64,000 nt of DNA from Anadara kagoshimensis (Eukaryota > Mollusca > Bivalvia > Arcoida > Arcidae). Positions 20,948-30,890 of this stretch are shown here, one piece after another. The position numbers and the translations under genes are program-made. The notes below the pieces were generated by a model. That model was not told the DNA's origin. It made no database searches and was given only the letters and a program-made list of their open reading frames with translations. How positions within the stretch are numbered: the first letter of the stretch is position 1; every line of letters starts with the position of its first letter. The stretch is from contig CM037867.1 in NCBI GenBank assembly GCA_021292105.1, positions 13,168,183-13,232,182 of the forward strand. The letters run 5' to 3'.

Positions 20948-21115
20948 ACCTACCTATCCTCTTCACTCCTAGTGGAGCATAAGGCGAGGCACAGATCTCT
21001 CCACTTTGTCCTATTTAAAGCATCGCTCTCAAACTCGGCCAGTCCATATCATTTCTTTCCTCATCTGTTGTTCTTCTTCAGGTCTCTCTTGGTCTTCCTC
21101 TCTTTCGTTTTAATT
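20948..21115 (-). pseudogene. LINE 3' end fragment (reverse transcriptase ORF C-terminus)
   Basis: Read on the minus strand, two overlapping frames give pieces typical of the last 50 residues of non-LTR retrotransposon polyproteins. GRPRET is followed by a stop where W is usual and then RRTTDEERNDMDW. After a frameshift comes NRTKWRDLCLALCSTRSEE. The family motif is GRPxxTWRR...W..L..ALC (recalled). The fragment is dead and 5' truncated. It shows that a LINE able to supply retrotransposition was active in this lineage. Confidence 0.65.
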
Positions 21116-21599
21116 ATTTTTTTGTGCTAGCATTTATACAAAAGCAGATCAGGAACATCTGGTTTGTGCAGTGTCAATGCATGTATTGTGCATAAAAAGT
21201 TAACATTGATCTACAAAGTTAGCCAGTAGTTCAAACCAACGACTAGAAAATTTTATAATGGTTTAACATGTACCAGTAACACTACCATAGGTATTTTATG
21301 CCCCAGTCAAATTTCCTGCTCAGTTCTGATTTAGAATCAAGGAATCTGACATGCTGGACAAATATTCTGTCACTAGGATCTGTCCAAATGGTATTCAAAT
21401 CTAGTTATGGTGTTGTCGTCCATAAGCACTTCGACCACTTGGCCACCAAAGCCCTCTTACAACAGTTGGATTAGCATGCTGCTACCAAATAATGAACCAG
21501 TAGAGCATCATTGTTTGTTAAATAATTTTTTAAGAATTTTTTCTGGATATTTGACGTCCCATAGTTGCATGTTCGTTTCATTTTCAATTTTGATTTCAC

Positions 21600-21725
21600 A
21601 TATGACAAGACCACAATAGCTAGGTGAACAGGAAGTGCTTAACCTTTTGGAGCACCCAGCCTCACTTCCCTGGTGGATATTCACCTGTTTAACTTTAACT
21701 TGCCAATTGCAAAATTTTTAGTTTG
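21600..21725 (-). repeat. Dispersed CCAGGGAAGTGAGGC repeat, reverse
   Basis: GCCTCACTTCCCTGGTGG with AACTTTAACTTGCCAATT is the reverse complement of the 8640-8765 segment. The 5' neighbour GACCACAATAGCTAGGTGAACAGG may be part of the same element. Confidence 0.5.
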
Positions 21726-22163
21726 GATTATATGGGATTGTGATTTGGATATGTGTTTAAATGAAACATGTTGTAGTTGCCAATATTCATGTTAATGTTT
21801 TTAATCAAACATTTTTCAATTATTGAACTCTCAAGAAATGGCATTTATAGCGGTTTAATGTTCATTGCTGTTCAAAAAAAACTAGATAATGAAAAAATTA
21901 GAAAAATATGATTGTTTGGATTGCATGGCAATGGAAATTATAGCACTACAAATGTCATTTCTTGACAGTACAATGATTGTATTTTCATTTGGCCATTTTT
22001 CTAGTATTAGTTTGGCTTTTTTTAATCCCTAAAATATAAAATGATGTCTATTATGTCATGCATATTATTTCACTAGAACAGCCAGAAAAATGACATTGCA
22101 TATACATATTCATAAGCAATTCATATGATCATTGGGTTAAAAGCTCATATCAATGTAGTTGCT

Positions 22164-22372
22164 TTTTTGGGGCCTAAGTGGTTGTCAAATAGTCTAAACC
22201 ACATATTCACACATCGCAGTGCCTTTGAACCCCCACTCGGGACATATCCTAGTTAAAGAGTGTATTTTTCAATTTGTTTGCCAAAGTTTAGTGCATGCCA
22301 GTTTTCTCCACATCTCTGACCTGACAACCTCGTTATAAGTTAAAGAATCTTTACTTTGGCGTAAAACACCAA
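22164..22372 (+). mobile_element. SINE C
   Basis: GGGGCCTAAGTGGTTGTC head, CACATCGCAGTGCC, TTTGAACCCCCACTCGGGAC box B region, CTAGTTAAAGAGTGT, CCAGTTTTCTCC, CTCGTTATAAGTTAAAGAATC and GGCGTAAAACACC. Confidence 0.75.
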
Positions 22373-22604
22373 AGTTGTATTTAACAAAATAATTTTAATG
22401 TAAATATTTCATGATCTTTTTTCCAAATACTCAATCAATTTGCATTTAGGAAATCTGATTTATAGGGAACTCTAGAACAGATGCGTGCTGTCAAGGTGGG
22501 CATAGCATGAACAAAGAGCCCTCAGTACTGATCAGGTTATAAGTGCTAAAGTGTAACCTCTACAACTTCACCTAATGAGTAAAATCATCTTGACTTGTAT
22601 AAGT

Positions 22605-23640
22605 AACACTCATTGTAAGTAGAACAAACTTTCTATTTTTTTCAATTTGCAGTAAAAGTGTGTTGTAATGTCATTTGATGACTTTGAAACTTTGCTTAGC
22701 ACTAATGTTTTGAAGTTCCCAAAATCTGTTAACATTTTGCTTTCAATATTGTCTCACGGATGTACAGAAAAACCTCATTAACAGTCGAAAGGCCAGCTTC
22801 GAATTTTCGAGACGTACTACCATTTCCGATCACGTACCAAAATTTGAACTGAAAGTCACGTGACTAAAGTGATTAAAAATCAGCCATATTCGAAGCTGGC
22901 CTTTCGACTGTTATAAGTAGGACAAACTTTCTATTTTTCTTTCAATGTACAGTAAAAGCATGTTGTAATGTCTCTCGATGACTTTGAAACTTTGCTTATT
23001 ATAATGTTATGAAGTTCCCAAAATCTGTAAACATTTCTCTTTCAATATTGTCTCAGGAATGTACAGAAAAACCTCATTAAAGTGTCCTTCGACAACTTTG
23101 CCACTTTGCTTATCACTAATGTTTTGAAGTTCCCAAAATCTGTTAACATTTCTCTTTCAATATTGTCTCAGGAATGTACAGAAAAACCTCATTAAAGTGT
23201 TCCTTCGACAACTTTGTCATCTTGCTTATCACCAGTACATGTATTTTGAAGTCCCAAAATCTGTTTCTACATGTATTTTTCTTTCAATATGCATTTGGTC
23301 TTATTAATGTACACCTCTCAATAACTTTAGTAAGTTAACTCAATAACTGCTACCTTGCTTATCGCCACCACCGTATTTTGAATTCCAAAAATCGGTTTCC
23401 ATTTTTCTTTCAATATTGTCTTGGGATTCCATTTTTCTTTCAATATTGTCTTGGGAATGCACAGTGTAACCTCATTATAATGTCCGTTGACAACTTTGCC
23501 ACCTCACTTATTGCCACTATATTTTGAAGTTGTAAAATCTGTTTCCTTTGTTTTTAAAGTCTCCTTTGATTTAATGCCAGACCCTCATTACAATGCCAAC
23601 ATTTGAATATTAACAAATAGTGACAAGAATAACAGACCCA
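22605..23640. repeat. Tandem array of MITE E-derived units
   Basis: Units of about 110-150 bp each carry a MITE E-like start (ACAGxAAAACCTCATTA), GACTTTGAAACTTTGC or ACAACTTTGCCA, TTTTGAAGTTCCCAAAATC and CTTTCAATATTGTC. Starts lie near 22650, 22763, 22951, 23062, 23180, 23305 and 23460. They reproduce the left half of MITE E repeatedly, and a right half appears only at the end (AATGCCAACATTTGAAT). A palindromic MITE has inserted at 22781. Confidence 0.75.
22781..22911. mobile_element. 131-bp MITE with perfect long inverted ends
   Basis: The left end begins ACAGTCGAAAGGCCAGCTTC and the right end is its perfect complement. The match extends 26 bp including the flanking TA on each side. The centre holds GTCACGTGAC. 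Perfect ends next to diverged surroundings indicate a young insertion. TA duplication favours a mariner-type origin. A 3-bp TTA/TAA reading (Harbinger-like) is not excluded. Confidence 0.85.
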
Positions 23641-23682
23641 ATGATGTATGTACTATGTTTGTAAAAGATTTTCTTACTTTTT

Positions 23683-24290
23683 TGGAGGCCAAGTGGTCTA
23701 ATGCATGCCAGGGTTCGTACAGGCCTGGAAAAGTCCTTAAATTTTGAGGATTGCCCTAAAAAGACCCTAAAAACAAGTCTGACCCTAAAAAGTCCTTGAA
23801 TTTATCCCGAAGGCCTTAAAAAGCCCTTGAATTTGGCCAGTTGGGTGTCTGTATTTTGATATAAGTAGTTGCAAATAGACTGATAATTAGTAATTTAAAA
23901 GTACCTGGCCCTCTTGAACGCCCAACGTCAACCTTATCCACTTCAAGTGTTGTTACTATGGACACTTAAGTAATTGTTTTATTGATTTAATTGTCTTTTC
24001 ACTAATATTTTTAGCTAAAATTGTCTTTCTGATTAGGCCTTGATTTTGCAAATAAGACCCTTAAAAGACCCTAAAAAGTCCTTAAATTTTGAGTCCAAAT
24101 GTCTGTACGAACCCTGCATGCTGTTATGGATCACAGCACTTCAAAAAGCCTATGTTTGAATCCCACTCAGGACAAATCCTTGTTTGTCAATCCAGTGATT
24201 TTTTCTTGGCCCTCCGGTTTCATCCTCCATCCATGAACTGATTGTCTTGATATATTGACTGGGGCCTAAAACACCATTACTCAACTCCAC
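23683..24290 (+). mobile_element. SINE C split by a CAGGG-ended MITE
   Basis: The head GGAGGCCAAGTGGTCTAATGCATGC stops at 23708. The SINE resumes at 24122 (TGTTATGGATCACAGC..GTTTGAATCCCACTCAGGAC) and continues to TTGACTGGGGCCTAAAACACC and ACTCAACTCC. The 408-bp insert is flanked by CATGC on both sides. Confidence 0.82.
23709..24116. mobile_element. MITE, CAGGGTTCGTACA ends, 5-bp duplication
   Basis: Terminal inverted repeats CAGGGTTCGTACA / TGTACGAACCCTG, with subterminal AAAGTCCTTAAATTTTGAG present in direct orientation near both ends. Target duplication CATGC (23704-23708, 24117-24121). CAGGG ends are hAT-like. A 5-bp rather than 8-bp duplication recalls the group named hAT5 (from memory). 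No transposase. Confidence 0.82.
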
Positions 24291-24704
24291 TCTTACTTTA
24301 TTATCTGAAGATCTAATTCCAGTTTTTTTCGACTGGGGCATAAAACATCCACTTACTTTTTAGTCTGAAGATCTTATTCCTGTTTTCCCCCAAAAAAACT
24401 TTTTTGAATTCCCTTCAAATTGTACCTCAATATTATCACTTAAATAACCAAACTCATTTTTTCTGAATTCCCAGGAGTGCCTCAAATTTATTAGTAATAA
24501 AATATGGCAGATGATTTTTAGTAAGAAAAACATACAATGTCAGCGGTATATCTTTACCATCAAAGCTTGGTATCCCTCAGTTAGGGTAATTAGAGGATAA
24601 TAATCTCATATCTAAACTCCCAACATAAAGCTCGTTTTTACAACTGCAGAAACCAAATGTTTGTTGCCTATTAATCTTTTTGACAGGTCATTATATACAG
24701 ATTA

Positions 24705-25690
24705 GACTTCTGCCGACCTTAGTCTGTCTGGTGAGGGGTTCAGTGGAGGAACCCAAGGATGTGATTCTGGGGGTGTCAGTCGGATGAATTTGGGACCAAA
24801 AATAGGTCCCATTCACAAAGTATGGGAACTTAAAATTAACAAGGTCCCGTGTCACGGTAGGCTTGGCACGCTAAAGAACCCTGCTGTATAATGCCATCAG
24901 CGCAACGCACAGGCAAAATTTCTGGCAGTTTCACCTATAGCTGGCGACATCTCGATATAAGTGAAATATTCTTGACTGGGACGTTAAACACCATTACTCA
25001 ACTTAACTCAACTCAACTCAACCCATTCACAAAGTACAAAACCTACACCCATATATGACCCAAGTCTTTTGGAGAGGGGTTCATTGGATGAGCTCAAGTC
25101 TGTCTGGAGAGGGGTTCAGTGGAGGAACCCAAGGATGTGATTCTGGGGGTGTCAGTCGGATGAATTTTGGGGCCGATAATTGGTACCATTTTGTATAAGC
25201 AAATAATTATGTCTTACGTCAGCCTAGAGAGGGGTTCAGTTTAGGAAACCAAGTATGTGATATCAGGGGTGTGAATCTGCTTAATTTGGGTCTGAAAATG
25301 GGCCCCATTTGACCCAAATATTGGAGAGGTGGAAAAACCCATTATGTGATACCAGGGATGTAAATCCGCTTAATTTGGGCCCAAAAATGAGCCCCATTCC
25401 AAAGGTCCAAAATCTATACACAGATATCACCTGGAAAATGGGTCTATTCTCAAAGTCCAAAATCTATACCAAAACATTAGCGAAGTCTAATCCTCGAGAG
25501 GGGTTCTGTGAATGGAGGAACCAAAGTATGTGTTACCAGGGCATTTTAGGGTCAAAAGTGGTTATCATCTATACCCTAATATGACAATAAGTATGTCTGG
25601 AGAGGGGTTCAGAGGAAGAACAAAGTACATGTAATTGATATCAGAGCGGTCATTCTGAGTCCACAATGGTTACCACATATATACTCTAAT
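24705..25690. repeat. Tandem repeat, ~110-170-bp units, split by a SINE
   Basis: GAGAGGGGTTCAGTGGAGGAACCCAAG and GTATGTGATxxCAGGGGTGT with ATGAATTTGGGxCC recur near 24730, 25096, 25208, 25325, 25496 and 25600, with growing divergence to the right. The first unit is interrupted by a truncated SINE A at 24823-25021. Confidence 0.8.
24823..25021 (+). mobile_element. SINE A, 5' truncated, perfect 15-bp duplication
   Basis: It starts at TGGGAACTTAAAATTAAC, well inside the SINE, and ends in a (CTCAA)n tail. CCCATTCACAAAGTA at 24808-24822 is repeated exactly at 25022-25036. Truncation with a perfect duplication is the mark of target-primed reverse transcription (established). It lacks its Pol III promoter. 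Confidence 0.93.
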
Positions 25691-26536
25691 AATGATTTTG
25701 AAGTATTCAAAAGTGATAGCTTAACTGACCACATTGGATTAAACAAATTTGATTTTTTTTTTAAAAAAGCATTCTTTATTATATTTAGTGAAAAATATAT
25801 AATTGCTAGAAAAACATATTTTTGAAGATAAAAACATTCTATATTTTAGATAAAAAACACTTAGGTTTAAGAGAATAAAAAAAATTAATTGTCAAAAATT
25901 AAATTTTTTGAAGATTTTCATTCTGCAATAAAATGACCAATTTTAAACATTTATAATAATTTACAGATGACAGTGCATAAAGAACTGAAACTTTTACAGG
26001 CATTGCAAAATTGCATCATAAAATCTGTGTGTATAATTTTTTCATGACTTCCTTCTATGTACCAGTTTTCATTATATCTATATGCAAACAACATTGACCT
26101 GTCCACTTGACCTTTAATTTACATATTTATTATGGGCCTGTACATTTAGGATTAGGGAACACAGGTGTTTATTTTGTCTACATAATGAAAAACAAGCATT
26201 ATTTAAAGTATTAACTGTGAATTCTGAATTCTAACACAACCCATGTATTTGGTGAACCAGCATATTCCAATATTCCTAATGAAGGGTCAAGCTGACAGGT
26301 TAATATTGTTTGCTTATCCAATTAAGTGCATTTTATATCTATTGTTAGATCATAAAACATTTTATATATAGATTTTAACATGATTAGTTCATTTTGTTTT
26401 ACCTGTCTGTACAGGTGATATTAATGTTCATTTTCAGCTGGACCATAAATTAGCTTGTTAAATTAAATATATAGTCCCAAGTTTTTAATTTTTTGTCTTT
26501 TTCTTCAATGGTAATTGAAATTGTTTTGTTAATTTC
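25691..26536. other. No feature recognised
   Basis: AT-rich DNA with A- and T-tracts. I find no frame, hairpin or repeat that I can defend. Confidence 0.3.
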
Positions 26537-27418
26537 TAGCTCACCTGGCCATAAGTCCTGTGAGCTTATGGCTAAATGCAATGTGTGTTTGTGAGTATGC
26601 ATGTACCCTTAACATCTATTTTCGACTTCTCCTTTGAAGCTTCTGGACATATTTCATTGAAAGTTCTTACTTTATGAAAGCTAGCAACCAAAAGTAGGTC
26701 ACTGAAGCCCAGTTGCTCAAATGAAAATTGATGAGTGTCGGCAGAATCTGATGTGGTATTTTGATTTTCTAGTGTCTGAAGCCCATGGTTTATTCAGTAT
26801 ATTGAAACATTGGCCAATCTTTATTTACCAGATTATATTTTTGTGTTAAATTTTAAATACTTCCTAAAATAGCTTTAATCTGTTTTATCTCCACTACTGG
26901 TATTTGAAAAGTGAAAAGATAAATGATATTGTGTTTTCAGTCTTGATGTTTTCTTAAAATGTCTTTGAAACAAGGATCAATGTCAGATCAAAGTCATGTC
27001 CTAGTATTTGACTTTTGTACTTTTGATTTGATCTATTTTTGAGATATTTAAATGCATTGTGATTTATACATATTTAAGTTACCTTAATTTTGTCAACACT
27101 TGCATCATTCACTAAGAATAAGAATAAACTCTCTTTGATCATATTGAATAACAGGGCTCTTGCTGGGTCGCTTTTGAGACCTATATTCTGCCCCATTTAT
27201 AATTCAAAATCTTGTGAATTAATTTTTCTGAATTAATTTCAGCTTTAAAACCATTAATTTGGAGTTTTCTCTTTCACATGCAAATTTTTGCTAGTATAAT
27301 GCTTATTTTCACTAATTCAATGGCACTTGCCCCATTCCATAAGATGACGGAGAGCCCTGAATAATTTGAACCAGTTATTATTTACCAGGTGAGCATTTTA
27401 GGCCCATTGGCTGTTTTT
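26537..27418 (+). mobile_element. Helentron-like non-autonomous element
   Basis: It starts TAGCTCACCTGG and ends CCAGGTGAGC..AGGCCCATTGGCTG..TTTG. GCTCACCTGG and CCAGGTGAGC are inverted near the ends. GCCATAAG..CTTATGGC forms a 5' hairpin, and a partial GGCCCATTGGC hairpin lies near the 3' end. Subterminal inverted repeats plus a 3' hairpin fit Helentron/HINE elements (established for that group). No Rep/helicase is encoded. Confidence 0.6.
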
Positions 27419-27534
27419 TGTTTGTATTTGATGTGTAAATGACACATCTATAAAACATAGTAAAGTTATGGCTACAAGTGAAATGATTTGGATTTGTTAC
27501 TTAAAATTTAGTGTCTATCATCCTAATAATGAAT

Positions 27535-27948
27535 AAAACCACTGCCGTAGCTCAGTTGGTAGAGTGGTTGCTCAGTAAGTGGGAGGTCATGGGTTCGATC
27601 CCTGGCCAAGTCTGATCCAACACTTAAAAGTGGGTAGTGACTGTTCTTTTGCCAAGCACTCGGCATTACGAAATGAAATTCTGACCCCAGAGTTAAAAGT
27701 GGGTGGTGACTGTTCTTTCGCCAAGCACTCGGCATTACGAAATGAAAGTCATGATTCTTTCGGATGACAACTTAAAATAAACGAGGTCCTGTGTCTTGGT
27801 AGGCTTGGCATGATAAAGAACCCTGCTGTGTAAAGCCATCAGCGCAACGCACAGGCAAATTTCTGCACCTTCACCTATAGCTGGCAGTGTCTCAATATAA
27901 GTTAAATATTCTTGACTAGGACGTTAAACACCATTACTCAACTCAACT
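27535..27948 (+). mobile_element. SINE A with internal duplication
   Basis: CCACTGCCGTAGCTCAGTTGG box A, GGGTTCGATCCCTGG box B, complete 3' part and CAACTCAACTC tail. CTAATAATGAAT at 27523-27534 recurs at 27949-27960 as the target duplication. A segment of about 65 bp (AGTTAAAAGTGGGT..GGCATTACGAAATGAAA) is present twice (near 27612 and 27677), making this copy longer than normal. Confidence 0.9.
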
Positions 27949-28117
27949 CTAATAATGAATATTTAACTTATATGGAGGTGGTCAGTTCTGAAATTGTTGG
28001 GGAAATGGGAGTACCTAAAGAAAATAACCAATGTTTTGTAAGACAACTGATATACTTATTAAATTCAGACTATCACATTGGAAAAGTAATCTTGGCAGTG
28101 ATAGACTGCGATTTATA

Positions 28118-28345
28118 AGTTGGTGTTTTAGACAATCTGTCACCATCCTGTCGCCTTTCAGCCTCTAGATTTGAAATCCATTATGAGCAGATCTTAGTGT
28201 GGGGAAGTTTGTAAGTTTGCAGAAGGTTGGTGTTGTTATCCAGGCACTCTGTTTTCAGCTACGACCCCCTAAACTAACTGCTTCAATATAAGTGCAAGAA
28301 TTATGACTGGGATGTGAAACACCATTACTTTACTCCATTCAGCTC
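28118..28345 (+). mobile_element. SINE C, diverged
   Basis: GTCGCCTTTCAGCCTCTAG, TTTGAAATCC, AGCAGATCTTAGTGTGGGG, AAGTTTGTAAGTTTGC, CAGGCACTCTGTTTTC, CTAACTGCTTCAATATAAG, ATTATGACTGGGATGTG and ACACCATTACTTTACTCC. The head is weak. Confidence 0.65.
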
Positions 28346-28349
28346 TCAT

Positions 28350-28535
28350 TGTCCAGACAAGAAAAGTTCCTAGTACGAGAAAAATTGTCATTTTGCTGGA
28401 TAAAGTGTGGTAGACACAAATGTCATTTTACTATGGTAATATGGTTGCCTCCGCCATCACCTAAGAACTAACCACTTTGATTTGAGTGGAAGAATCTTAA
28501 AAGACTATTACACAACTCAACTCTATTCTGTTCTA
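28350..28535 (+). mobile_element. SINE C 3' portion, second copy
   Basis: CCAGACAAGAAAAGTTCCTAGTACGAG..TTGTCATTTTGCTGG..CACCTAAGAACTAACCAC..GAGTGGAAGAATCTT, ending ACACAACTCAACTC. Strongly diverged and directly downstream of another SINE C. Confidence 0.5.
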
Positions 28536-28700
28536 CAAAAAAGACCTTATTGTCACTTTTATATTTTTTTCAGATGGTGACTAAATATAAAGTATTTGGT
28601 ATGAAGTCATTAAAGGCATAAAGGTCACATAATAATACAGTCCAAAATAAAATAACAAGGTACATATGTATATGTATTGTATAATTTGTGCAGTAGTGTA

Positions 28701-28878
28701 CAGTCAAACCTGCTTTAAAGGCCACCTCTATATAAGGGTCACCTGCTTATAAAAGCCAGTAGAATTGTATTCCAATTGTTCTTTATTCATATTATTTGAA
28801 CCTGGATATAAAGGCCACCTGCCCATAAAGCCACTTTTACTAGTTCCCTTTGATGGCCTTAATAGACAGGTTTGACTG
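28701..28878 (+). mobile_element. MITE D, TA-flanked
   Basis: The element is 178 bp, CAGTCAAACCTG to CAGGTTTGACTG, TA at 28699-28700 and 28879-28880. Ends are almost perfect inverted repeats. It is a good reference copy for the family. Confidence 0.9.
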
Positions 28879-28929
28879 TATTAATTTTAGCAATTTTCAT
28901 GTCAGTACAGTACCTCTAATTAAAATCCA

Positions 28930-29125
28930 CTGCTTGCTGACATCTGGGTTTTTTACTTGGGACACTCAAGTTTCCTCTACCATTCAAGAATTGACTTTGT
29001 TGATACAGGTGAAAGAATCTTACTGTTGTTTTAACTCCCTTCTTGATTTGTGGGATTATGGGGAAAGCAATGTTCTATAAGACTGTTGGGCCTCAGCGGC
29101 TAAGTGTTCTAAAACATGTGCATGG
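28930..29125 (+). mobile_element. SINE C pieces
   Basis: 28935-29040 holds GGGACACTCAAGTTTCCTC, AGAATTGACTTTGTTGATAC and GTGAAAGAATCTTACTG. 29085-29125 holds a new head, GTTGGGCCTCAGCGGCTAAGTG. The two pieces are separate copies rather than one. Confidence 0.55.
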
Positions 29126-29357
29126 GAAACTAATGACAAACCTCCATATTTTTCTACCACTGTGGTAGCTCAGTTGGTAGAGTGCTCGCTCCAGAAGTGG
29201 GAGGTTGTGGGTTGGAACCCCTGACCGTGTCTGACCCAAGACTTGAAAATGGGTAGTGACTGTTCTTTTGCCAAGCACTTGGCATTACGGAATGAAAGTC
29301 AGTTTTTTAGCTCACCTGAGCCAAAAGGCTCAGATGAGCTATTGCAATCTATCACTG

Positions 29358-29415
29358 TCCGTCGTCCGTCGTCCGTCGTTCGTCGTGCGTCGTCCGTCGT
29401 CCGTCGTGCGTCGTG
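29358..29415. repeat. GTCCGTC / GTCGTGCGTC microsatellite
   Basis: Alternating CGTCGTCCGTCGTGCGTC units lie close to the 5' end of the element. A 5' microsatellite is a known feature of several HINE families (e.g. DINE-1 in flies). Confidence 0.9.
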
Positions 29416-29904
29416 TGTAAACTTTACATTTTAATCTTCTCCTCCAAAACTACTCGGCCATATTTGATGAAACTCGGTGACTATCATGCCTAGGTAACAG
29501 CCTTTCAAAATTGTGTTCGGGGTTTGGCCACGCCCAACAAGATGGCCGCTGTTACTAAAAATAGCAAATAGACAAAAAAATCTTCTTCTCTGAAACCAAA
29601 AGGTGCAGGCAAATTTTGATTAGATATTTGGATTCAGCATACCTGGGAACATTAAAATTGTGTTTTTCATAAAAATTAGACGAAAAATGGGTTATGCGTT
29701 TTTTGCGTAAAATTACGTAATTTTTAAAATGAGACATTTATTGTTATAACTTCATAACGGCTGAAGGTAATTGTATGGAGTTTTCACTGTTGATCTTGTC
29801 TTGCAATTTTCTTCCAATTGATGTCAAGGTCGAAGGTCAAGGTCATGTCCCAGTTTTTGACCTTTGATAAAAAATGCTATTTTTTTAACATTTCTTGTGA
29901 TAAT

Positions 29905-30890
29905 GGCGTAGGATTTTCAGTTATTTGTAGGTATTGACATGACGATCATTTTGATACATAGATCAGGGTCATGGGTTCAAAGGTCAAGGTCACAGCTGTC
30001 CAAGAATACCAAAATAGTTAATTATCTGCAAAACTATGAATTTTTTGTATAGGCATGTATATCAGAATATTGTAAGTAATGGCACAATGGTCATTTTGAT
30101 ATATGAATAAAGGTCATGGGTTCAAAGGTCAAGGTCATACATGCGAACGAATACTTAAATGGTTAATTATCTCAAAAACTAAGGTCAAGGTCACAGATGT
30201 AAACAAGTACTGAAATGGTTAATTATCTCAAAAACTATAAACTTTTTGTATAGGCATGTATATTGGAATATTGTAGGTATTGGCCTAACAATCATTTTGA
30301 TATATGAATGAAGGTCATAGGTTCAAAGGTCAAGGTCATAGCTGAGAACGAATATTTAAATGGTTAATTATCTCAAAAACTATAAACTTTTTGTATAGGC
30401 ATGTATATTAGAATATTGTAGGCTTTTGCACAACGATCATTTTGATATATGAATGAAGTTCATAGGTTCAAAGGTCAAGGTCATAGATGCAAACTAATAC
30501 TTAAATGGTTAATTATCTCAGAAACTATAAACTTTTTGTATAGGCATGTATATTAGAATATTGTAGGCTTTTGCACAACGATCATTTTGATATATGAATG
30601 AAGGCCATAGGTTCAAAGGTCAAGGTCATAGATGCGAACGAATACTTAAATGGTTAATTATCTCAAAAACTATAAACTTTTTGTATAGGCATGTATATTG
30701 GAATATTGTAGGCATTTGCACAGCAATCATTTTGATATATGAATGAAGGTCATAGGTTCAAAGGTCAAGGTCATAGATGCAAAGGAATACTTAAATGGTT
30801 AATTATCTCAAAAACTATAAACTCTTTGTATAGGCATGTATATTGGAATATTGTAGGTATTGGCCTAATGCACATTTTAATATACAGATG
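29905..30890. repeat. ~145-bp internal tandem repeats with AGGTCAAGGTCA
   Basis: About six units with CATTTTGATATATGAATGAAGG, GGTTCAAAGGTCAAGGTCA, TGGTTAATTATCTCAAAAAC and GTATAGGCATGTATATT. Spacing is 144-146 bp except for one 202-bp interval containing a partial internal duplication. AGGTCAAGGTCA occurs exactly at 29981, 30126, 30182, 30327, 30472, 30617 and 30772, plus one copy before the array at 29834. Confidence 0.92.
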
